Notes under the pieces: generated by a model | What the model saw: the letters and a program-made list of their open reading frames with translations, nothing else | Databases searched by the model: none | Told to the model about the DNA's origin: nothing | Part shown: positions 1 to 5,036 of the stretch, piece after piece | How the letters are laid out: every line of letters starts with the position of its first letter | Numbering within the stretch: position 1 is the stretch's first letter | Translations under genes and position numbers: made by a program | DNA from: Fidelibacterota bacterium UBA6817 | GTDB lineage: Bacteria > Fidelibacterota > Fidelibacteria > Fidelibacterales > Fidelibacteraceae | Assembly: GCA_002452555.1 (NCBI GenBank) | Contig: DKER01000082.1 | Span: 1 to 5,036, forward strand | Direction of reading: 5' to 3' | DNA length: 5,036 bases

Positions 1-1483
1 AGTATTTGCGGGCTTTTTTATCGCTAACAAAGTCGGAGCAGTCAACGATTAAAGGTTTGGTACCACAGAGTTTCAGCACATCTTGAGGTTCGAGGTCTTT
101 ATAGACCTTGTGTCCCACGGCAAAGATTACCACATCAGCTTCATTCAAGACCTCCTTCAGATCGGAGGAAAGTGGGATATTTTCCATTTCAGGCCAGAAA
201 TCCACATAAGGATCATGGGCTTTTACAACAGCCCAGGCTTCATTGAGAAATTTTACCAGTGTTGCTGAGGGAGAATGCCGGGTATCGCCCAGTTCTTCCA
301 GATAGGAAACACCCAGTACGGCAATTTTCACATCCTTTAAATCGGGGATGACTTCCTGTATGAGTTCAATTGTATGAAGAGGCATGGTATCATTTATATT
401 TACGGCTTCAATAGCCATACTCAGCATGTCATCAATTTCAAAAAGGGATTGCATAGCCCAGTTTGCCAAAACAGGATCTTTAGTCAGGCAATAACCGCCC
501 ACTCCCAGACTGGGACGAAGGAGATTATCATGGGTTCCTTTTCTTTTCCGGATCGCTTCACGAACCTTAAAAATATTCACACCAACCCGTTCAGCGAACC
601 GTGCCCATTCCAGAGTGAGTGCAATATTGGTTGCCCGGTAGGAATTTTCCATTACCTTAGCCATTTCTGAAGCATTGGTATCATCTAGTTCGGTAAGGGG
701 ATAATTCTTCACATCGATTACATTTGTCAGAAATTCACGGGCAAGCCGTTTGCTTTCCTCATTCACGCCGGAAAAGACCCGCCAGAAATCCCGGATTGAA
801 CTTACATATCTGGCTCCTGGCATAACCCGTTCATATGAATGGGCGATAAGGGGCGGGTTTTTACTGATATCAATTCCCCGTTTCTCAAACTCTTCTTCCA
901 TGATGGGTTTAACCACCCGTTCACACGTTCCGGGAGGAACCGTTGTTTCAACCAACACCAGGCATTCCGGCCGTATATATTTACCAAGATTCCGGATCCC
1001 GTCCCGGAAAGCAGCCAAATCACAAAACCCCTTTTCTGCCTCGCCAAATGCCGGTTTGGTAGCATCCAATTGAATATCTACAACCACCACATCAGCCACT
1101 TCAAAGGCTTCATTTCTAAATGTAGCTCGGAATGATTTCTTGTCTGAAATAGTCGCTTTAAAAATCCGGTCCACTTCCGCATCAGAAGACTTGACCGGTG
1201 GTATACCCCGGTTGATCTTAGGGACTTTCCAATAGGAGCGGGTGGATGCCCGTTGCTGACCATGAACAAAATAGATAGGCTCTCCCTTTTCATTTTCCGC
1301 ATCCGCAACAACGGCCGCCATAACACAACCAACAAACCCCATACCCTGAACGGTAACAATTTTTCGGCCTAGTATCCGCTGCGTTTCAGTGATTTTCAGA
1401 ATTTCATCCCGCTCTTTCAATCCTTCTGCTTCTGTGGGAAGGCTGAATTTCTCCCCATCCGGTGAAACTGAAAAATTTAACAT
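1..1483 (-). CDS. Nucleotide-sugar dehydrogenase, UDP-glucose/GDP-mannose dehydrogenase family (3' end beyond window)
   Basis: This family oxidises the C6 hydroxyl of a UDP- or GDP-sugar to a uronic acid in two NAD-dependent steps, in the cytoplasm, to supply surface polysaccharide synthesis. Translating the minus strand from the ATG at 1483 gives 494 codons with no stop, so the C-terminus is cut off by the window edge. Visible motifs, in order: Rossmann loop GMGFVG (47-52), TTVPPGT (180-186), ERVMPG (218-223), the central-domain motif MAKVMENSYRATN (274-286) with the expected catalytic Lys276 and Asn280, GVGGYCLTKDP (327-337) with nucleophile Cys332 and Asp336, GVSYLEELGDTRHSP (391-405), and HDPYV (423-427). 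The start follows AAAGGAG at 6-base spacing. Odd points are about 45 residues ahead of the Rossmann fold, Gln77 where an acidic residue usually binds NAD ribose, and Leu395 where many relatives have Lys. The family is clear; the sugar substrate is not. Confidence 0.9.
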   Translation of the reverse strand, partial: MLNFSVSPDGEKFSLPTEAEGLKERDEILKITETQRILGRKIVTVQGMGFVGCVMAAVVADAENEKGEPIYFVHGQQRASTRSYWKVPKINRGIPPVKSSDAEVDRIFKATISDKKSFRATFRNEAFEVADVVVVDIQLDATKPAFGEAEKGFCDLAAFRDGIRNLGKYIRPECLVLVETTVPPGTCERVVKPIMEEEFEKRGIDISKNPPLIAHSYERVMPGARYVSSIRDFWRVFSGVNEESKRLAREFLTNVIDVKNYPLTELDDTNASEMAKVMENSYRATNIALTLEWARFAERVGVNIFKVREAIRKRKGTHDNLLRPSLGVGGYCLTKDPVLANWAMQSLFEIDDMLSMAIEAVNINDTMPLHTIELIQEVIPDLKDVKIAVLGVSYLEELGDTRHSPSATLVKFLNEAWAVVKAHDPYVDFWPEMENIPLSSDLKEVLNEADVVIFAVGHKVYKDLEPQDVLKLCGTKPLIVDCSDFVSDKKARKY

Positions 1484-1489
1484 ATACAA

Positions 1490-1496
1490 CTCCTTT
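1490..1496 (-). promoter_or_regulatory. Ribosome binding site of the nucleotide-sugar dehydrogenase
   Basis: The minus strand reads AAAGGAG six bases before the ATG at 1483. It fixes the start, and so supports the unusual N-terminal extension of about 45 residues as translated rather than as a start called too early. Confidence 0.75.
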
Positions 1497-1555
1497 GTTT
1501 AATGTTTAACATCAGGCACGAAAGAGAAACAGTAACCGGCATTTCAATACTCCAT

Positions 1556-2857
1556 TCATGTGGATGTGCCGTCAAATGCTGACATGAACGTCTCAACCTC
1601 TAAACTTCTCAACCTCTCACCACACCCAACAGCTTCTTCAATGATTTTATCTTCTTCTTTAATAACACCATTTTTCATTAAAAATCGTCCGTTGCAGATG
1701 ACAGAATCAATACAGGAAGAATCGGCACTGTAGACCATATCAGAGATCAGGTTGTAACCCGGCACCAGATGAACATCTTTCAGGTTAACAAGAATACAAT
1801 CCGCAAGATATCCCGGTTCAATAATTCCGGCATGAATGCCAAAGGTCCGGGCACTGTTCAGGGTTGCGTATTGAAAAACTTCCTGTGCAGGAAGTGTGGT
1901 TGTTTTGCGTGAAGAATGTTTGGAAAGCAGTGAAGCAAATTTCATTTCCCGGATCATGTCAAGACTGTTATTGGACGATGCTCCGTCCGTGCCGAGGATT
2001 ATTTTTATTCCGGCGTTCTGTGCCGCGGGGACGTCGAACGATCCATTGCTGAGTTTCATATTGGATACAGGCATGTGAACCAGGATTACCCCTCTTTGGG
2101 AGAGAATGTCCCTGTCTTCTGCCTTTAGATGGATACCATGAGCAGCTATTGTTTTTGGAGAGAGCAAACCAAGTGAATCCAAATATGCAACCGGACTGCA
2201 ACCGTGAGTTTTTATACAGTCTGCTACTTCCTGTGTTGTTTCACTCAGATGGATATGGACAAACATATTTTTATCTTCGGCAATTTTACTGATTTTTTTA
2301 AGAGTCTCCGGTAAAACACTATATACAGAATGCGGACAAAGAGACGGAATAACAGTTTCCGGGAAGGTGCTGATCGCGTCTATGAATCGGTTTATCAATA
2401 ATTCCTGTTCACTTTGAAAAGACGGATTGTATGCATCAAGGATCAGAGGTCCGTTACAAATTCTCATTCCCATTTCAACAGCGGCACGATTTGATTGAGA
2501 ATAGTGCCAGTACATATCATTAAAAAACACACAGCCCGAACGGATCATTTCCAGACAGGCCAGCTTCGCTCCAATATAAATATCTTCAGCAGAAAGCCTG
2601 GCTTCCATGGGCCATATATATTTGTTCAGCCATTCAAAAAGAGGCAGATCATCTGCATACCCTCGAAGAAGATTCATTGCTGCATGCGTATGACCATTGT
2701 AGAAAGCCGGCAAAATGGCTTTTAATCCCTTACAATCCATCCTTACATCAGTATTAAGGGATATATTTGGCTGAATCATATCAAAATGCTTATCCCGGAT
2801 TAGAACATCCGTTATCCTGTTCTGATATACAACATTTTTCAGCAGAAGAGTCGTCAT
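1556..2857 (-). CDS. mtaD: Amidohydrolase, 5'-methylthioadenosine/S-adenosylhomocysteine deaminase-like (MtaD/TrzA-ATZ type)
   Basis: This is a cytoplasmic metal-dependent aminohydrolase of 433 residues, near the usual length for the family. The closest match by eye is the MTA/SAH deaminase group, which converts these sulfur nucleosides to inosyl products in recycling of the methyl-donor cycle. Seen: the metal-binding HxH (His56, His58 in NGHTHAAMNLLRG), Glu75 in DLPLFEWL, PHSVY with His176, HIHLSET with metal His203 and catalytic Glu206, AAHGIHL with His240, VSNMKL (264-269), and GTDGASSNNSLDM with metal Asp291. The usual beta-sandwich segments lie at both ends. GGAG precedes the ATG with 5-base spacing. 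The last codons run through an octamer repeat, so the C-terminus (about 410-433) is not typical of the family. An arginine after the GMR motif, which I recall as contacting SAH in Thermotoga TM0936, is not evident here, so related deaminase substrates remain possible. Confidence 0.85.
   Translation of the reverse strand: MTTLLLKNVVYQNRITDVLIRDKHFDMIQPNISLNTDVRMDCKGLKAILPAFYNGHTHAAMNLLRGYADDLPLFEWLNKYIWPMEARLSAEDIYIGAKLACLEMIRSGCVFFNDMYWHYSQSNRAAVEMGMRICNGPLILDAYNPSFQSEQELLINRFIDAISTFPETVIPSLCPHSVYSVLPETLKKISKIAEDKNMFVHIHLSETTQEVADCIKTHGCSPVAYLDSLGLLSPKTIAAHGIHLKAEDRDILSQRGVILVHMPVSNMKLSNGSFDVPAAQNAGIKIILGTDGASSNNSLDMIREMKFASLLSKHSSRKTTTLPAQEVFQYATLNSARTFGIHAGIIEPGYLADCILVNLKDVHLVPGYNLISDMVYSADSSCIDSVICNGRFLMKNGVIKEEDKIIEEAVGCGERLRSLEVETFMSAFDGTST
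1585..1624 (-). repeat. Period-8 degenerate tandem repeat (GAGGTTGA type) inside the 3' end of the amidohydrolase gene
   Basis: On the minus strand, consecutive octamers read TGTGGTGA, GAGGTTGA, GAAGTTTA, GAGGTTGA, GACGTTCA. Units two and four are identical; the others differ from them by two or three bases. Because eight is not a multiple of three, the repeat is read in shifting frames and encodes roughly residues 412-424 of the amidohydrolase (CGERLRSLEVETF). It lies just after the conserved part of the protein ends. Confidence 0.7.
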
Positions 2858-2862
2858 TTCAT

Positions 2863-2866
2863 CTCC
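2863..2866 (-). promoter_or_regulatory. Ribosome binding site of the amidohydrolase
   Basis: GGAG on the minus strand, 5 bases before the ATG at 2857, within the palindrome CTCCGGAG (2863-2870). A second ATG at 2862 is out of frame and too close to the GGAG, so 2857 is preferred. Confidence 0.6.
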
Positions 2867-2883
2867 GGAGTTTTACAGATATT

Positions 2884-2911
2884 AAAAACTCCCGGGAAAA
2901 ACGGGGGTAGT
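2884..2911 (-). terminator. Weak candidate intrinsic terminator between the MauE-like gene and the amidohydrolase gene
   Basis: Downstream of the MauE-like stop codon, the transcript can pair ACU-A-CCC with GGG-AGU (six pairs with one bulged A) around a U-rich loop, followed directly by five U residues. The stem is short and bulged and the next gene starts soon after, so at most partial termination or attenuation is expected. It could also be chance. Confidence 0.3.
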
Positions 2912-2915
2912 TATT

Positions 2916-3344
2916 TTACTTGTGTGATCGGTTGGGTTTACTTTCAGGCCGCAGTAAAAACAGGGACATAATCAACAGGCCGAGATTTTCAAAGATTTTC
3001 TGCCATCCCACCTTCTGGCTGCCAGGACCGAAACAGCCGCAGGTAATGTCAAGTCCGCGAATCATGGCTATGGCAATAAGGATGATAAAGAAGGACATCA
3101 ACCCTGCAATAATCCATGCTGATCCCCTTTGCAAAAAAGGGAACCACAGTCCCGCCGCAACAAATATTTCAAGCATTATAAGCCAGACTGCAAGCATATG
3201 AAGAGGCTGGACCGGAAAAAGCCTGTAATTCATCACATCCTTTACAAAAGCATGGGGATCCAGGAGCTTGGCAAAACCACTGACAAGAAAAGTCACACTT
3301 AAAACAACCATACAGACGATTTTCAGCACTTTCATAAATTTCAT
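2916..3344 (-). CDS. MauE/DoxX-family redox-associated membrane protein with CGC motif
   Basis: This is a small inner-membrane protein of 142 residues with four predicted helices at about 5-27, 45-69, 74-97 and 115-131. The first helix ends in SGFAKLLDP, typical of DoxX/MauE proteins, and the loop after the third helix carries TCGCFGPGSQK with Cys102 and Cys104, the hallmark CGCFG of the MauE-like branch. MauE itself helps mature methylamine dehydrogenase, probably through disulfide chemistry; most homologues, including this one, lack that enzyme nearby and have no assigned partner. The frame is open back to an ATG at 3404, but that start would overlap the rhodanese gene and add 20 hydrophilic residues. 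The ATG at 3344 has GGAAGAG at 7-base spacing and gives a normal N-terminal helix, so I chose it. It lies 20 bases after the rhodanese stop, which suggests the two work together in the envelope. Confidence 0.82.
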   Translation of the reverse strand: MKFMKVLKIVCMVVLSVTFLVSGFAKLLDPHAFVKDVMNYRLFPVQPLHMLAVWLIMLEIFVAAGLWFPFLQRGSAWIIAGLMSFFIILIAIAMIRGLDITCGCFGPGSQKVGWQKIFENLGLLIMSLFLLRPESKPNRSHK

Positions 3345-3351
3345 CGCCAAT

Positions 3352-3358
3352 CTCTTCC
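3352..3358 (-). promoter_or_regulatory. Ribosome binding site deciding the MauE-like start
   Basis: GGAAGAG on the minus strand lies in the 20-base gap after the rhodanese stop codon and 7 bases before the ATG at 3344. It favours this start over the upstream ATG at 3404, which lies inside the rhodanese gene. Confidence 0.65.
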
Positions 3359-3364
3359 AGGCCC

Positions 3365-3853
3365 TCAAACAACAGGATAGCCATGATCCGTCCAGGTTTT
3401 CCATCCTCCAAAAAAATAACGGACAACCGGGAAAATAAATGCCAGTTTACCTGCTGTTTCAACACTTGACAGGCAGTCATCTCCATCACAATATGTAATA
3501 ACATAACGGATATTTTTCATTTGTTCCAGTTCAGTTAAATATTGAAACGTTTCTTCATAGGGGATATTGACCGCTCCGGGAATATGACCTGTAACAAAAT
3601 CCTCATAAGACCGGGTATCAATAATCAGAACACTGTCCCGCTCCCGTATTTCCAGAAATGTATTCAAGTCTATGGGATCACTTCCCACAGGAGTTAAGAA
3701 TTCCACCTCTCCCGCATCATACACCAGGCGGGTTGTATCGGGAAAAAGAGGGAAATCTGTAATTAAAAAGTGTAAAACCGTCAATACTGTGACCGATATG
3801 AATATAATCACAACATCCCGGATATCGTTTAGTGTAAGTTTTAGGAACTTCAA
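3365..3853 (-). CDS. Membrane-anchored single-domain rhodanese-like protein
   Basis: This 162-residue protein has one N-terminal hydrophobic helix (about 12-32) followed by one rhodanese domain (about 62-162). Seen: LIIDTRSYEDFVTGHIPGAVNIP (76-98), the DxR and GHIPGA signature, and the active-site strand and loop ITYCDGDDCLSS with Cys122 at the catalytic position and a second Cys at 127. The end FFGGWKTWTDHGYPV is typical of the fold. Rhodaneses carry sulfane sulfur as a cysteine persulfide. The N-terminal anchor places the domain, by inference, on the periplasmic side, although topology is not proven. The start is TTG, overlapping the DUF1015 stop as TTGA. No methionine occurs in frame until residue 112, so TTG is the only listed start that keeps the anchor and the whole domain. 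The ribosome binding site is weak, consistent with translational coupling. The two-cysteine loop and the adjacent CGC membrane protein suggest a thiol or sulfur-relay pair. Confidence 0.88.
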   Translation of the reverse strand: MKFLKLTLNDIRDVVIIFISVTVLTVLHFLITDFPLFPDTTRLVYDAGEVEFLTPVGSDPIDLNTFLEIRERDSVLIIDTRSYEDFVTGHIPGAVNIPYEETFQYLTELEQMKNIRYVITYCDGDDCLSSVETAGKLAFIFPVVRYFFGGWKTWTDHGYPVV

Positions 3854-5036
3854 TTGTCTTTCAATTCATGGATTATGAGTCCGCTCCGCAGTTTCGGTTC
3901 GAACCAAGTGGATTTGGGGGGCATTAGTTTGCCTGCATCTGCAATAGTCATTAGTTCTTCTATGGATGTTGGATATAAAGCAAATGCCACTTTCATCTCA
4001 CCGGAGTCTGCTCGTTTTTCCAGTTCAGTCAAACCCCTGATACCCCCTACGAAATCAATTCTGTCATCTGTCCGAATATCTCCGATACCCAGGACAGGAG
4101 CCAGCAGGTTATTGTAGAGGATAGACACATCCAGACACTCTACGGGATCATCATGACTGAATGTATCCGGGTTGGCTTTCATTAAAAACCATTGTCCTTC
4201 AAGGTACATACCAAAAAAGTGCTTCTCCCGGGGTTTTGCTGATGAAGCACAACAAACAGGGACAAGTTCAAATTTTTCCCGGACTTTTTCCAGAAACTCT
4301 TCTTTTAAATGCCCGTTCAGATCTTTTACAACCCGGTTATAATCCAGAATTTTCAACTGATCGTGAGGAAAGAAAACGGCCAGAAACCAGTTATATTCCT
4401 CATTACCCGTATGATTTGGGTTGTTTTCCCGACGCATTTTACCCACCATGGCCGCAGATTTGGACCGGTGGTGGCCATCTGCCACATAAGCACAGGGAAG
4501 AGTGGCAAAACGACTGACAAGGAGCTCTATTGTTTTTAGATCCTCAATTTTCCAGAGTTTGTGAAGAATCCCGTCCACTGCCGTAAAATGATATAAAGGT
4601 TCTTCTTCACAGGCATTTCTGAGAATTTCATTAATTTCCGGATTTGACGGATATGTTAGAAAAACCGGTCCGGTATTGGCGTTTGTCCGGTCTACATGAT
4701 TAATCCTGTCTCTTTCCTTCACTTCCCGGGTTAGTTCATGAATGCGGATTATACCACTTAAATAATCTTCCACGTGAACAACGGAGACCAGTCCGTATTG
4801 AACATGATCTCCCATTGTCTGACAATAAACATAAAGGCAGGGTTTATCATCACGGATCAACCATTTATTTTCAATAAAGCTATTCAGGTTATCAGCAGCT
4901 TTTTCATAAACCCGGGGATCATAAACCGAAAGTGTTTCAGGCAAATCAATTTCCGATTTCACAATATGAAGAAAAGAATAAGGATTGCCTTCCGATTCTT
5001 TCCGGGCTTCATTCGAGTTCAAAACATCATAAGGTC
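3850..5036 (-). CDS. DUF1015 family protein (COG4198-type), 5' end beyond window
   Basis: The reading frame is open to the right edge and encodes 394 visible residues. The first are PYDVLNSNEAR, matching the conserved PPYDVL segment that normally follows some 20-30 N-terminal residues. The true start is therefore outside the window, and a TTG at 5022 is not the start. Other family marks are EGNPYSFLHIVKSEIDLP near the N-terminus, IRIHELTREVKERDRINHVDRTNANTGPVFLTY in the middle (quoted here as the HE-T-K-DR-H-T-N-GPVFLTY pattern), and ADGHHRSKSAAM at bases 4465-4482 and just beyond. No signal peptide or membrane helix is visible, so it is probably cytoplasmic. The family has no secure function that I can state. 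Many bacterial members sit beside phosphoglycerate dehydrogenase and phosphoserine aminotransferase genes, and the DGHHR motif recalls ParB-like free serine kinases; a link to serine or phosphoserine metabolism is my inference. The stop overlaps the rhodanese start. Confidence 0.88.
   Translation of the reverse strand, partial: PYDVLNSNEARKESEGNPYSFLHIVKSEIDLPETLSVYDPRVYEKAADNLNSFIENKWLIRDDKPCLYVYCQTMGDHVQYGLVSVVHVEDYLSGIIRIHELTREVKERDRINHVDRTNANTGPVFLTYPSNPEINEILRNACEEEPLYHFTAVDGILHKLWKIEDLKTIELLVSRFATLPCAYVADGHHRSKSAAMVGKMRRENNPNHTGNEEYNWFLAVFFPHDQLKILDYNRVVKDLNGHLKEEFLEKVREKFELVPVCCASSAKPREKHFFGMYLEGQWFLMKANPDTFSHDDPVECLDVSILYNNLLAPVLGIGDIRTDDRIDFVGGIRGLTELEKRADSGEMKVAFALYPTSIEELMTIADAGKLMPPKSTWFEPKLRSGLIIHELKDN

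Noticed and set aside
802..1359. Open frames on both strands within the first 1.4 kb that could be read as small genes
   Set aside because: They are out-of-frame shadows of the continuous nucleotide-sugar dehydrogenase frame, which shows all family motifs and no stop.
1497..1510. Direct repeat GTTTAAT GTTTAAC just upstream of the dehydrogenase ribosome binding site
   Set aside because: Only two 7-base AT-rich copies; it could be a binding site, but this is too short to distinguish from chance, and no promoter elements could be fitted around it.
1511..1559. A 15-codon open frame starting at ATG 1559, overlapping the amidohydrolase stop
   Set aside because: It is very short, has no ribosome binding site and encodes nothing recognisable; probably chance in a 72-base spacer.
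3345..3404. Upstream ATG at 3404 as the start of the MauE-like protein
   Set aside because: It overlaps the rhodanese gene, adds a non-hydrophobic leader, and lacks a good ribosome binding site, while the ATG at 3344 has GGAAGAG at proper spacing.
3854..4539. Plus-strand open frames opposite the DUF1015 gene
   Set aside because: No ribosome binding sites or recognisable domains; the minus-strand frame carries the conserved family motifs.
1..5036. CRISPR arrays, tRNA or rRNA genes, transposases, integrases, defence or toxin-antitoxin genes
   Set aside because: None seen. The window is almost fully occupied by five minus-strand housekeeping-type genes with gaps under 75 bases.

Overview
The window carries five protein genes, all on the minus strand, so transcription runs from the right edge to the left. 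In transcription order they are: a DUF1015-family protein (its first residues lie beyond the right edge), a membrane-anchored single-domain rhodanese, a MauE/DoxX-type four-helix membrane protein with a CGC motif, an amidohydrolase of the MTA/SAH deaminase (MtaD) type, and a nucleotide-sugar dehydrogenase of the UDP-glucose/GDP-mannose dehydrogenase family that runs off the left edge. The dehydrogenase fills about the first 1.48 kb as one uninterrupted reading frame of 494 visible codons. No RNA gene, CRISPR array, insertion sequence or integrase was seen.

The first three genes are very tightly packed. DUF1015 and the rhodanese share a TTGA stop/start overlap, and the rhodanese and MauE genes are 20 bases apart, with a good ribosome binding site in the gap. 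The amidohydrolase follows after 57 bases that contain a weak candidate terminator. The dehydrogenase follows after another 72 bases. The layout suggests one operon or two overlapping transcription units. The promoter probably lies outside the window, because no convincing promoter is visible.

The organism looks like a bacterium of moderate GC content with ordinary Shine-Dalgarno sites (AAAGGAG, GGAG, GGAAGAG) and some TTG starts. The gene families, the rhodanese-MauE pairing and a period-8 GAGGTTGA-type repeat fit an uncultured lineage near the Fibrobacterota/Marinimicrobia/Bacteroidota (FCB) side of the tree. This is an impression, not a demonstrated assignment.

Functionally, a loose sulfur/one-carbon theme can be read. 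The rhodanese plus CGC-motif membrane protein form a plausible envelope redox or sulfur-relay pair. MtaD-type enzymes deaminate the sulfur nucleosides SAH and MTA. DUF1015 carries a DGHHR motif reminiscent of ParB-like free serine kinases. The nucleotide-sugar dehydrogenase belongs to surface polysaccharide precursor synthesis and may be an unrelated neighbour. The points most worth a second look are the DUF1015 function, the octamer repeat that forms the end of the amidohydrolase gene, and active-site departures in the dehydrogenase. Nothing here proves a previously undescribed system.
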